A stretch of DNA of 64,000 bases, taken from contig NZ_CP052135.1 in assembly GCF_012955605.1 (NCBI RefSeq), positions 238,001 through 302,000 on the forward strand, given 5' to 3'. Within the stretch, counting starts at the first letter, position 1, and every line of letters starts with the position of its first letter. Of the stretch, positions 1-9,078 are shown in pieces. This DNA comes from Bacillus fonticola (lineage in GTDB: Bacteria; Bacillota; Bacilli; Bacillales; JC228). The notes under the pieces were generated by a model, which saw only the letters and a list, made by a program, of their open reading frames with translations, ran no database searches and had not been told where the DNA came from. Made by a program: the position numbers and the translations under genes.

Positions 1-254
1 ATGGATAGAGGTGCCACCGACCAACCGGGAAGCCGTACTAGAGCTCTTCAAGAGGGAGGGTAGGTGGGCTAGTGATAACTTTGAGCGTGAAGCCCGTGTT
101 TCTTCTTGAACATATTCAAAGTCATGTTGATGTGATTGGATGGTGTACACATTGCGTGAGGACTTATTTATCCAAAGCACAAGTGGCGTAATAAAGAGTT
201 TAATTTATATATACTTAAACCATTATGAGCAAAAACAATAAGGGGGAAACTAAC

Positions 255-836
<582 letters not shown>

Positions 837-1040
837 ATTTTGCACAGGTAGCTAAATTTGAATTTGAGAACGGATCACCCCTAGGGAAAGGACTCGGGAG
901 TAAAGGGTTGAAAAATGTATGCAGCAAACTCTCGATGGAAAGGGATTAAATGATCAGTAAATTCGATGAGAAAAGAAATTAATCAAACTAGGTTTTACAT
1001 GTAAGGTTTTCCTAATTTAATGAATGTAGCTATTATCTAT

Positions 1041-1069
1041 TTGATTTGGTTCTTAAATAAAGATACACT
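1041..1069 (+). promoter_or_regulatory. Putative sigma-A promoter of manR
   Basis: TTGATT (1041-1046) and TACACT (1064-1069) are separated by exactly 17 bases. A start about 7 bases downstream would leave a leader of under 20 bases before the manR GTG. Prediction from sequence only. Confidence 0.4.
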
Positions 1070-1092
1070 TTTCTATATTAGATTTTGAGCAG

Positions 1093-3030
1093 GTGCCAAG
1101 GATGAATAATAGGCAAAAGGAATTATTGAGAATGTTGCTCGTTCATGAGGAAGGGGCATTGCAGATAAAGGATTTGTCGGAGGAGTTGGATTGTGCTGAG
1201 AAAACGGTACGGAATGACTTAGACCGACTTGCGGAATTTTTGCTTGATTACGAAAGTGCTAGTCTAGTCCGTAAGCCTGGGATTGGAATCTCGGTTGAAA
1301 TCAGTGACGAAGAAAGACAGGACATCTTACATAATTTGCATACAAATGAACCCAAAACGATAGAAGAGCGATTGTTTGAAATGGCCTTTCAACTACTAAC
1401 AAGTCAAAAGCCCATTACGCTACAGTATTGGGCAGATCGTTACTATGCACCAAAGGCGTCGATAAAAAAAGACATCGAGACCATTATGAAGTGGCTTCAG
1501 CGGTATGATCTTGAACTTGTATCGAAGCAACGGATCGGAAATGTGATTCAAGGGTCAGAGTTGAAGAAGCGCAATGCATTGGCGCATCTTCCTGAGTTGA
1601 TTTCAGCTTTTTCAAACGAAAAGAATGTGGTGTTGGATTTATTTTTACCGTATGAGATATCGGCTGTGCTAAAGGCACTTAAGAAGATACAGGCAAACTA
1701 TGAGATTGCGTTTACGGATGATGCTTTAGAAAGCTTGCTTGTCCATGCATTAATCATGGTCAAACGAACAAGGCAAAACTCTCCTGTTTTTGTCCCAATG
1801 TCCGAGAAGAAAGCCGTGCTGAAACGGAAGGAATACGAGTATGCGAGCTGGTTCCTTCATCAGCTAGAAGCTACTTTCCGGCTTACGTTCCCAGAAGAGG
1901 AGAAGGTTTATTTTACTTGGCATCTCATAAGCAGTAAGAGGATGGAGGAAGACGCGGAGAAGGTTTTCCATCCCGATAAAAAAGATGCAGAGATATTGAG
2001 CACGCTTATTCACAAAATGGGGAAATTGACTTTGTTTCCGTTTGAAGAGGATACGATTTTAACTAAAGGTCTTGCGGTACATATGCATTCTGTTATGAAT
2101 CGGATCAAATACGGGTTTCCGATTACCAACTCGCTTCTGATGGACATTAAGCGCATGTACCCTTATATGTTTAGCATGGTGATCTTAACCTTGGAAGAAA
2201 TCAATCATACGTTTGCTATCGAGATTCCAGAAGATGAAGCGGCCTATATTGTTCTTCACTTTCAGGCCTCGATTGAACGGTTGGAAAGAAAGAGAGAGGT
2301 TGAGAAAAAGCAAGCGTTAATAGTGTGCCATATGGGAATTGGGATGTCTCATTTATTAGAAGCGAAAATTGAACAGCAGTATCAAGAGATTGAAATCGTA
2401 GCTTGCGTTGGCAAAGCGGAAGTAGACGCTTATTTGAATCAGCATCCTGTTGACTTCATTATCTCAACGCTCCCCCTTGAAAAAGCAAAGACCGAATCTA
2501 TTGTGATCTCGCCACTCTTTGGTCAAGAGGATAAGAAAAGGATGAGTCAGTTTGTCGAGCGATTACAAGTGAAAAACACGGAACTTCAGGGAAAACGTTC
2601 ACTTTCCCCATTCTTGACGGAGGAACTCGTGTTTTTGGATGTTGAAAAAGAGCACCGGTATGAAGTTGTCGAAATGTTGGCGATGTCTCTATACGAAAAA
2701 GGTTATGTTCGAAAAGAGTTCATCCACAGCTCGGTCAACCGTGAGCGAAAATCAGCAACCGCAATTGGCGGGGGGCTAGCGATTCCACACGGCGATCCAT
2801 CACTGATTACCAAACCTGTATTGGCTGTTGCGATTATGAAAAAGCCAGTCGAGTGGGGCAGCGAATGGGTGTCCCTTGTCTTTATGCTTGCACTGTCTAA
2901 AGAAAATCAAGGAGAGCTTCGCGGAATGATTGGGAAAATTGCTTCGCTAAGTGAGTCGCCACTGGTGGTAAAGGAATTGATCGAAGCTAGGGATTATCAG
3001 GAGTTTATACGGATTCTTGAAGAGCAATAG
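1093..3030 (+). CDS. manR: PRD/PTS-domain transcriptional activator of mannose genes (ManR)
   Basis: A 645-residue multidomain regulator: N-terminal winged helix (about residues 5-65), an Mga-like helix-turn-helix region, two PTS regulation domains (about 180-400), an EIIB-like domain with the phosphorylatable Cys in VCHMGIGMSH (near residue 412) and a C-terminal EIIA domain with the His of AIPHGDP (near 566). Domain order and length match Bacillus subtilis ManR, which activates the mannose operon and is controlled by HPr- and EII-dependent phosphorylation. The next gene is a ManP-type transporter, which fixes the likely substrate as mannose; a fructose regulator is the main alternative. The start is the GTG at 1093; an ATG at 1102 is possible but sits only 3 bases after AAGG. 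A terminator follows, so manR is its own unit. Confidence 0.85.
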   Translation: MPRMNNRQKELLRMLLVHEEGALQIKDLSEELDCAEKTVRNDLDRLAEFLLDYESASLVRKPGIGISVEISDEERQDILHNLHTNEPKTIEERLFEMAFQLLTSQKPITLQYWADRYYAPKASIKKDIETIMKWLQRYDLELVSKQRIGNVIQGSELKKRNALAHLPELISAFSNEKNVVLDLFLPYEISAVLKALKKIQANYEIAFTDDALESLLVHALIMVKRTRQNSPVFVPMSEKKAVLKRKEYEYASWFLHQLEATFRLTFPEEEKVYFTWHLISSKRMEEDAEKVFHPDKKDAEILSTLIHKMGKLTLFPFEEDTILTKGLAVHMHSVMNRIKYGFPITNSLLMDIKRMYPYMFSMVILTLEEINHTFAIEIPEDEAAYIVLHFQASIERLERKREVEKKQALIVCHMGIGMSHLLEAKIEQQYQEIEIVACVGKAEVDAYLNQHPVDFIISTLPLEKAKTESIVISPLFGQEDKKRMSQFVERLQVKNTELQGKRSLSPFLTEELVFLDVEKEHRYEVVEMLAMSLYEKGYVRKEFIHSSVNRERKSATAIGGGLAIPHGDPSLITKPVLAVAIMKKPVEWGSEWVSLVFMLALSKENQGELRGMIGKIASLSESPLVVKELIEARDYQEFIRILEEQ

Positions 3031-3038
3031 TCGTGATG

Positions 3039-3071
3039 GGCAGTGGAGAAAGAATCTCTACTGCCTTTTTT
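3039..3071 (+). terminator. Intrinsic terminator after manR
   Basis: GGCAGTGGAGA and TCTCTACTGCC form an 11-bp stem (one G-U pair) with a short loop, followed by six T residues. Confidence 0.9.
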
Positions 3072-3233
3072 GATGCGTATCAACCAGACAAGGCAGTTCA
3101 TTGTGAATGGTGGAAGGGGAAAGGACTACACTTTCCCTATTAAATCATTCCAATATGTCTAATAAAACAATAATTACCACAAGTTCCGGTAAAAATAAAG
3201 AAAAATAACGGGACAAAAAGCATTTATTATATA

Positions 3234-3247
3234 GGTAAGCGATTACA
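3234..3247 (+). promoter_or_regulatory. cre (CcpA) site before manP
   Basis: GGTAAGCGATTACA matches the cre consensus TGWAANCGNTNWCA at all but the first base. It lies just downstream of an AT-rich TATTAT -10 candidate (3225-3230) that has no recognisable -35 box, as expected for a promoter needing the ManR activator. A cre over the start point would give carbon catabolite repression of manP. Confidence 0.6.
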
Positions 3248-3276
3248 AAATAATTTTGTAGGTAGGAGGAACTAAC

Positions 3277-5232
3277 ATGGCGAAGATATTAGCTGTTACT
3301 GCTTGTCCTGTTGGTATTGCTCATACGTATATGGCTGCCGAGAATTTACAAAAGGCAGGCGAGGCGTTGGGCGTCGATATAAAGGTAGAGACACAAGGTT
3401 CAATCGGTGTCGAGAATGCATTAACGGAGCAAGATATTGCCAAAGCCGATGGCATTATCATTGCGGCGGATAAAGAGGTACCAAAGGAGCGTTTTGCTGG
3501 TAAAAAGGTCATCATTACCGGTGTTCAGGACGGTGTGCACAAGTCGGAGGAACTGATAAAAAAGGTTTTAAGTGGTGATGCCCCAGTTTACAAGCCGGAG
3601 ATGGCAGCTGCTAGTAAATCAAATGGCCAAGCAAAAAAAGAGAACCCAATTTATAAGCACTTAATGAGTGGGGTTTCCTACATGGTTCCATTCATTGTCG
3701 TTGGGGGATTGTTAATTGCGCTTGCGTTAACACTTGGAGGTGAGCAAACGCCTGGCGGAATTGTGATTCCAGAGGATTCGATTTGGAAGCAGATTGAGAG
3801 CCTTGGTGGCACAGCGTTCATGTTCATGGTTCCCATTTTGGCTGGTTTTATTGCCGTTAGTATTGCTGACCGTCCGGGACTCGTTCCGGGGATGATCGGT
3901 GGGTACATTGCAGCGAATGGTAGTTTTTATGGAAGTGAAGCCGGTGCCGGATTTATCGGCGGGATTATTGCCGGTTTCTTAGCAGGTTATGTGGCGCTGG
4001 CGATTAAAAAAATCAAAGTGCCAAAAGCCGTTCTACCGGTTATGCCAATAATTTTCATTCCGATTCTTTCTTCCATCATTGTAGGGTTATTGTTTATTTA
4101 TGTTATCGGTGCACCAGTTGCGCAAGTTTTTGATTCATTGACAACATGGTTAGCTAGTATGCAAGGTGGAAGTTCGATTTTACTTGCCATTATTCTCGGT
4201 GGAATGATTGCGGTTGATATGGGTGGTCCATTTAACAAGGTTGCGTTCTTATTCGGTTCTGCGATGATAGCAGAAGGTAATTATGGAATCATGGGACCAA
4301 TTGCAGTTGCGATCTGTATTCCGCCGATTGGGTTAGGTCTTGCAACATTTATCAACAAGCGTAAATTCCGTCCAACGGAAAGAGAAGCTGGTAAAGCCTC
4401 GTTCACAATGGGTCTTTTCGGGATTACTGAAGGGGCGATTCCATTCGCTGCACAGGATCCGCTTCGCGTAATTCCAAGTATCGTTGTTGGTTCAATGGTC
4501 GGTTCAGTCATCGCGATGCTATCCGGTGTTGGGGATAGAGTGGCGCACGGTGGTCCAATTGTTGCAGTACTAGGTGCAGTTGACAACGTGATTATGTTCT
4601 TTGTTGCTGTCATCGTTGGTGTGATTGTAACAGCGCTTATGGTTACAATGCTTAAGAAGAATGTGGAAGGTGAACCAGCTGTTGCAGTTGCCGATGGATC
4701 TGGAGTGGTGGCGACGGAACCAGTACGTGGGCAAAAGGTTGAAAAGACAGAAGTTCCTGCTTCCAATGTAGAAGTCAAGAAATTAACCGATATTACGAGT
4801 GAATATTTAATTGAAACGGATTTAGCAGGTACAACTCGTGACGATGTCATCGATGAGTTGATTAGCAAGTTTGATGCGAGTGGTGTATTGAGCTCAAAAG
4901 AAGAGTTTAAACAAGCGATTTTAAATCGTGAAGAACAAAGCTCGACTGGGCTTGGAATGAATATCGCCATTCCGCACGGGAAATCACCTGCTGTGAAACA
5001 TCCAGCGGTTGCTTTCGGAATCAAACGTGATGGTGTTGACTGGAAGAGCCTAGACGGTACAGATGCGAAATTAATCTTCATGATTGCCGTTCCTGAAAAA
5101 GCAGCAGGTGATGCTCATTTGAACATTTTACAAATGCTGTCTCGTAAATTGATGGATGAGGATTTCAGAGAGCAATTATTGAAAACCACTTCCAAAGCAG
5201 AAGCGTATAAATTACTTGAAGATATTCAGTAA
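3277..5232 (+). CDS. manP: PTS mannose (fructose-family) transporter EIIBCA (ManP)
   Basis: A 651-residue fused PTS permease of the fructose-mannitol family that imports and phosphorylates a hexose. The order is EIIB (residues 1-100, active Cys in TACPVGIAHTYMAAE near residue 10), a membrane EIIC (about 125-470, many hydrophobic spans, GITEGAIPFAA motif), and EIIA (about 505-651, active His in AIPHGKSP near residue 567). B-C-A order and length match B. subtilis ManP. Together with a ManR-type activator upstream and a mannose-6-phosphate isomerase downstream, mannose is the best substrate call; fructose is possible. The ATG follows GTAGGAGGAAC. A cre site in the promoter suggests glucose repression. 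Confidence 0.87.
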   Translation: MAKILAVTACPVGIAHTYMAAENLQKAGEALGVDIKVETQGSIGVENALTEQDIAKADGIIIAADKEVPKERFAGKKVIITGVQDGVHKSEELIKKVLSGDAPVYKPEMAAASKSNGQAKKENPIYKHLMSGVSYMVPFIVVGGLLIALALTLGGEQTPGGIVIPEDSIWKQIESLGGTAFMFMVPILAGFIAVSIADRPGLVPGMIGGYIAANGSFYGSEAGAGFIGGIIAGFLAGYVALAIKKIKVPKAVLPVMPIIFIPILSSIIVGLLFIYVIGAPVAQVFDSLTTWLASMQGGSSILLAIILGGMIAVDMGGPFNKVAFLFGSAMIAEGNYGIMGPIAVAICIPPIGLGLATFINKRKFRPTEREAGKASFTMGLFGITEGAIPFAAQDPLRVIPSIVVGSMVGSVIAMLSGVGDRVAHGGPIVAVLGAVDNVIMFFVAVIVGVIVTALMVTMLKKNVEGEPAVAVADGSGVVATEPVRGQKVEKTEVPASNVEVKKLTDITSEYLIETDLAGTTRDDVIDELISKFDASGVLSSKEEFKQAILNREEQSSTGLGMNIAIPHGKSPAVKHPAVAFGIKRDGVDWKSLDGTDAKLIFMIAVPEKAAGDAHLNILQMLSRKLMDEDFREQLLKTTSKAEAYKLLEDIQ

Positions 5233-5245
5233 AATAAGCATGTCG

Positions 5246-5276
5246 AAAAGAGAGCGGGGAAGTTTGCTCTCTTTTT
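5246..5276 (+). terminator. Intrinsic terminator between manP and manA
   Basis: AAAAGAGAGC pairs with GCTCTCTTTT around a 10-base loop and runs into T residues. It may lower manA expression relative to manP, or manA may have its own promoter in the 148 bases that follow. Confidence 0.85.
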
Positions 5277-5424
5277 GGCTATCACTGAGTCCCTTACTGG
5301 AAATAAGGCTTCTGTATTCAAAGAGGGTAAGAAAAAGCAGGTATAGGTAAACATAGAAAGCATGATAAGAGCTTTTAGTCATTTTGAAACCTACACTAAC
5401 ATAAAACCTATTTGGAGGATTACG

Positions 5425-6384
5425 ATGTACAAAAATGAACCGATTTTTTTACAACCCGTTTTACAAGAAAGAATTTGGGGCGGGAAGAAATTACATACCG
5501 AGTTTCAATATGATATCCCTTCAGAGAAAACAGGCGAGGCTTGGGTGATCTCCGCACATCCGAATGGGCCAAGCATAATACAAAATGGACCTCTTGAGGG
5601 GAAAACACTGGAAGAAGTTTGGAAGGGGAAGGGGGAGCTTTTTAATAAACGACCTGATAATGATGGTGAGTATCCATTGCTTGTGAAAATATTAGATGCA
5701 GCGGATGACTTGTCCGTTCAAGTACATCCGGATGATCAATTTGCTCGTGAAGTCGAGGGCGTCCCGTACGGTAAAACGGAATGTTGGTATGTGGTTAGCG
5801 CAGAAGAAGGTGCTGAGCTGGTGTTGGGTCATCATGCCAAAACACAGGAAGAATTAGCACAAATGGTTGACCAAGGTGAATGGGATAAGCTGCTCAGACG
5901 TGTGAAGGTGAAGGCAGGCGACTTTGTTTATGTCCCAAGCGGCACCATTCATGCGATCGGCAAGGGAATCGTCATCCTAGAAACACAGCAAAGTTCCGAT
6001 ATTACCTACCGTGTCTATGATTATGACCGTACAGACGCAGCAGGAAACACACGTGAATTACACTTGGAACGCTCGATTCAGGTCACAACCGTTCCCCATC
6101 AGGATGCCGCAGTCGATCAAACTGAAACCATTTATGGAGATTTGGTCGCAAAAACCCTGGTCGAGGAGCACTATTTTACGGTATACCACTGGGCATTGAA
6201 TGGGAAGGCTTCACTCGAATTGACACATGACTTTTTACAAGTGAGCGTTCTAGAAGGCGAGGCTACTTTCACGATCGAGGACCAAACTTTCAAAGTCAAA
6301 AAAGGAACCCACTTCATCGTGCCAAATGGAATTCGGGAATACAGCTTGGACGGTCAAGCAGAATTTATTGTGTCGCATGTTTAG
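5425..6384 (+). CDS. manA: Mannose-6-phosphate isomerase, class I
   Basis: A 319-residue cupin enzyme that interconverts mannose 6-phosphate and fructose 6-phosphate, feeding the ManP product into glycolysis. Type I PMI features are visible: QERIWGGKKL near the N terminus, the zinc-site segment SVQVHPDD, GKTECWYVV, and the FVYVPSGTIHAIGKG block carrying another metal-ligand His. The start is the ATG at 5425 behind TTTGGAGGATTACG; a 21-codon upstream extension to 5362 has no ribosome site and no homology. The manR-manP-manA order matches B. subtilis. The gene ends close to a partial copy of the intergenic repeat described below. Confidence 0.92.
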   Translation: MYKNEPIFLQPVLQERIWGGKKLHTEFQYDIPSEKTGEAWVISAHPNGPSIIQNGPLEGKTLEEVWKGKGELFNKRPDNDGEYPLLVKILDAADDLSVQVHPDDQFAREVEGVPYGKTECWYVVSAEEGAELVLGHHAKTQEELAQMVDQGEWDKLLRRVKVKAGDFVYVPSGTIHAIGKGIVILETQQSSDITYRVYDYDRTDAAGNTRELHLERSIQVTTVPHQDAAVDQTETIYGDLVAKTLVEEHYFTVYHWALNGKASLELTHDFLQVSVLEGEATFTIEDQTFKVKKGTHFIVPNGIREYSLDGQAEFIVSHV

Positions 6385-6400
6385 GTACGGTGCCAATCAC
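6383..6400 (-). repeat. Partial GGCACC-core intergenic repeat
   Basis: Read on the minus strand it is GTGATTGGCACCGTACC, close to the half-elements at 17104-17123 and 63551-63570 (GTGATAGGYACCRCC). It begins at the last base of the manA stop codon. Confidence 0.4.
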
Positions 6401-6590
6401 TTTGTCGAATAATCTTTATTTAAAGTCAAATGATTTCCTTCTTGTGCGAATCATACACATCTCGTTGCAAGGGATCCACACAGACGAAGGCCGTTATGTC
6501 ATAGTAGAAGCACACCAGTACTTCACCCTCCTGTGGTATAACTGATCGTGATATGATTAGGAAAAGTATAAGCTGAAAGGAATGATTCGC

Positions 6591-7160
6591 TTGACCATTC
6601 CGAATGAAAAAGAGAAATACTCCTATGCTGATTATCTTACCTGGGATACTGGCGAAAGATTTGAGTTAATCAATGGAGAACTATTCAATATGTCACCTGC
6701 TCCTTCACGCAGACACCAACAGGTTCTTAGGGAGTTATCTACAGCTTTTTCTGTTTTTCTGCGAGACAAAGAATGCGAAGTATTTTTCGCCCCCTTTGAT
6801 GTACGCCTATTAGCAGAAAACAAAGAGGATGGTGCTATAGATAATGTTGTTCAGCCCGATTTGTCAATTGTGTGTGATCAAAACAAGCTGGATGACAAAG
6901 GCTGTAATGGAACACCGGATATGATCATTGAAGTCCTCTCACCATCATCAGTTAAGTTAGATCGCTGGCAGAAATATCAGCTTTACGAAAAAGCAGGGGT
7001 AAAAGAGTATTGGCTCGTTGATCCGGTTAACGAATCTGTAGAAGTTCACCTTCTATGCGAGGGGTATTATACATTTCAAGGAGTCTTTACAAAAGAGGAT
7101 ACGATTTCCGTTCAAGTTTTAACTGGAATGGAATTAGCTTTGCATCAAATATTTGCTTAA
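6591..7160 (+). CDS. Uma2 family (DUF820) PD-(D/E)XK nuclease-like protein
   Basis: A 189-residue protein of the Uma2/DUF820 family, which has a restriction-endonuclease-like fold. The expected catalytic set is present: RFELINGEL (early Glu), QPDLSIVCD (Asp), DMIIEVLSPSS (Glu) and KAGVKEYWLVDP (Lys). The biological role of the family is unknown. TTG at 6591 is preferred because AAAGGA (6576-6581) is 9 bases upstream; the ATG at 6582 directly abuts that ribosome site. A second member lies at 16.5 kb and also looks TTG-initiated. Monocistronic, with a terminator after it. Confidence 0.85.
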   Translation: MTIPNEKEKYSYADYLTWDTGERFELINGELFNMSPAPSRRHQQVLRELSTAFSVFLRDKECEVFFAPFDVRLLAENKEDGAIDNVVQPDLSIVCDQNKLDDKGCNGTPDMIIEVLSPSSVKLDRWQKYQLYEKAGVKEYWLVDPVNESVEVHLLCEGYYTFQGVFTKEDTISVQVLTGMELALHQIFA

Positions 7161-7195
7161 GAAAGATTTGTGAAAATCACAGGCGTCACATAGTT

Positions 7196-7240
7196 AAAAG
7201 AGAGGGGATTTCATTTTATTGAACTCCCTTCTCTTTTTTT
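7196..7240 (+). terminator. Intrinsic terminator after the first Uma2 gene
   Basis: AAAAGAGAGGG pairs with CCCTTCTCTTTT across a 16-base loop, ending in a T run. It is A-rich on the 5' side and could also work for the minus-strand gene that ends at 7297. Confidence 0.8.
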
Positions 7241-7296
7241 GGCAAACGTAAAGCAATCCTTATAGAGTTAAGCCTCCGTCAAAGCTGGAAAGTAGA

Positions 7297-7488
7297 TTAG
7301 ATGCCTCTTACGTTACAATACTTTTCAATAAGTTCTTCAATTTGTTTCGGCTCAGGGTACTTTCCTGAAAAAGAGAACGTCACCTCTTCAACAAAAGTGC
7401 CCTTATTATATACATGAATCGCGCCATTTTGCTCAATCACACTGTACTCCGGTTCAAATACATACCCGTTTCGTTCAATTGCTCCCAT
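7297..7488 (-). CDS. Small YbxH-like (DUF5370) protein
   Basis: A 63-residue protein resembling Bacillus YbxH (DUF5370): MGAIERNGYVFEPEYSV at the start, then QNGAIHVYNKG and VEEVTFSFSGKYPEP. No membrane segment or signal peptide. Its function is unknown. The ATG has an AAGGGGGT ribosome site 9 bases upstream on the minus strand. The real family length is about 63 residues, so this is complete despite being short. It is convergent with the first Uma2 gene. Confidence 0.75.
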   Translation of the reverse strand: MGAIERNGYVFEPEYSVIEQNGAIHVYNKGTFVEEVTFSFSGKYPEPKQIEELIEKYCNVRGI

Positions 7489-7515
7489 TTATATATAAAC
7501 CCCCTTCTCCTGATG

Positions 7516-7681
7516 TAACTACTCGTTAGTATTTGACTCAGGGGACATTAAAAATTCAACGGTGTTGGAAACCCGATATTCAAAGTCATGAGGTTTAGAG
7601 GCTGAAACCTAATCGAAATTTGTACGTAAAAACATTAAAGAGTAGGGTTTCCAACATACAGTGAGTAGTTAAAACAACAGT
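7516..7681. other. Nested inverted-repeat (structured) element, unknown
   Basis: Three concentric inverted repeats lie in 166 bases: TAACTACTC (7516-7524) with GAGTAGTTA (7673-7681), GTTGGAAACCC (7564-7574) with GGGTTTCCAAC (7645-7655), and AGGTTT (7591-7596) with AAACCT (7605-7610). All arms are exact. It fills most of the gene-free stretch 7489-7793. It could be a small non-autonomous mobile element or a structured RNA leader; it ends 112 bases before the DUF1648 gene. I do not recognise a known riboswitch. Confidence 0.5.
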
Positions 7682-7793
7682 GAGGTACGCAGGTGTTTAG
7701 TACGTGATTGCCGAATGATGTTAATAGACATTTAGCGTTCTTGAGTGTATGTAGGAGGCAAGCTGTACTGTGTAGTTTAAAGGAGGGAACACT

Positions 7794-8300
7794 TTGTCCA
7801 ATTCATGGGCGCGTCCCAAGATCAACATACCCAAGACAAAGAGTGAATGGGTGTGGGACATCATTGGCTATTCTTTTTACATAGGATCGATTATTTTCTT
7901 GCTTGCTGTGTGGAATAGGATTCCTGAAGAGGTACCGGCACATTATAATGCTCTCGGTGAAGTAGATCGTTGGGGGGCAAAATCGGAACTGTTCATCTTA
8001 CCAGGTGTAGGTGTGTTTATGATCATCCTCATGCAAGTGTTTGAGAAATTCCCAGAAACACACAATTATCCGAAACGATTTAATGAATCAAACGCGGCAC
8101 AGTTTTATTTAGAGAGCCGTAAACTTCTTAATAAGCTCAAAAATATATGTCTTATGATCTTTGCAATTATCTTATCCGAATCTATTCTCATAGCTTTAGG
8201 TTCAGGAATTGGATTGAGTAACTGGTTTTTACCGATCACGATTATTGGGACGGGTATTCCTGTTGTATTCGGAATACTGAGACAAAGAAAGATTCACTAA
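7794..8300 (+). CDS. DUF1648 domain membrane protein
   Basis: A 168-residue integral membrane protein with about four predicted helices (roughly residues 22-42, 60-82, 108-130, 138-158). The DUF1648 signature is IPEEVPAHYNALGEVDRWGAKS, between the first two helices. DUF1648 proteins include relatives of SdpI-type immunity proteins, but nothing here shows an immunity role. TTG start at 7794 with AAAGGAGGG upstream. It precedes the metallophosphoesterase gene by 25 bases, so the two may be cotranscribed. Confidence 0.75.
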   Translation: MSNSWARPKINIPKTKSEWVWDIIGYSFYIGSIIFLLAVWNRIPEEVPAHYNALGEVDRWGAKSELFILPGVGVFMIILMQVFEKFPETHNYPKRFNESNAAQFYLESRKLLNKLKNICLMIFAIILSESILIALGSGIGLSNWFLPITIIGTGIPVVFGILRQRKIH

Positions 8301-8325
8301 CAGGGAAATTTAAGGGGGATATTCC

Positions 8326-9051
8326 ATGACAAAGATAGCGATCATCTCAGATATTCACGGCAATAAAACTGCACTAGAAGCAGTCTTAAACGATATACGC
8401 TCCCGCCATATCGAAAGAATTTTTTGCCTAGGAGATTTAATCGGGAAAGGTCCTCAAGGTACAGAGTGTATAGACATCGTGCAAAAGAACTGTGAACAAG
8501 TGATTCGAGGGAACTGGGATGTGTTTATACAGGAACCCGCTGACAATGATTTTATCCAATGGTTTAGGGATCGATTAACGGATGCTGATTATCAGTATTT
8601 GAAGTCGCTGCCTTTCCACATTGATTTGGAGTTAAATGGACAACTAGTTAGATTCTTTCATGCCTCACCAAGAAGCGAGTTTGAACGAATTTTGCCGAGT
8701 CATCCTATAGAGAAGCGGTTATCTATGTTTGAAAATAGCGAGGCGCTGAACATGAACGCTCCTAGTAGGCAGCCTGATATTGTATTTTACGGGGATATAC
8801 ACGCAACGTATTTACATACTTACAAGAGCGGGATTCTGTGTAACGTAGGAAGTGTGGGGAATGCACTCGATTTAACGACAGCATCCTATGCAATTCTTGA
8901 TGGGTCACACTCTACGAATGCGATTCAATTTGTGAGGGTTGAGTATGACCGGGAGGCGGAGTTGGCGATTGCTGAAGAGCTGGGGTTGCCGGCGCTAGAT
9001 AAGTACTATGATGAGATTATGTTAGGGAAATATCGTAATGCAAAATCATAA
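8326..9051 (+). CDS. Metallophosphoesterase (YfcE-like fold)
   Basis: A 241-residue cytosolic phosphoesterase of the calcineurin-like superfamily. The dimetal motifs appear in order: ISDIHGN (residues 7-13), CLGDLIGKGP, RGNWD, FFHASPR, and GDIHATY with a later GSVGNALD. The fold covers phosphodiesterases and phosphatases; the substrate cannot be told from sequence. The ATG follows AAGGGGGATATTCC. The next gene starts 28 bases after its stop and is codirectional, so it may be part of a short operon with the DUF1648 and Gfo/Idh genes. Confidence 0.85.
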   Translation: MTKIAIISDIHGNKTALEAVLNDIRSRHIERIFCLGDLIGKGPQGTECIDIVQKNCEQVIRGNWDVFIQEPADNDFIQWFRDRLTDADYQYLKSLPFHIDLELNGQLVRFFHASPRSEFERILPSHPIEKRLSMFENSEALNMNAPSRQPDIVFYGDIHATYLHTYKSGILCNVGSVGNALDLTTASYAILDGSHSTNAIQFVRVEYDREAELAIAEELGLPALDKYYDEIMLGKYRNAKS

Positions 9052-9078
9052 GTAATAGAAATGGAGGAGGGGAATCCT

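Noticed and set aside
1..254. Possible gene end or promoter at the window start
   Set aside because: Short open frames here are under 25 codons and show no motif; only the ribosome site for the DUF4256 gene is supported.
4281..5081. A 266-codon minus-strand frame inside manP
   Set aside because: Fully antisense to a well-supported PTS gene; its composition mirrors the sense strand.
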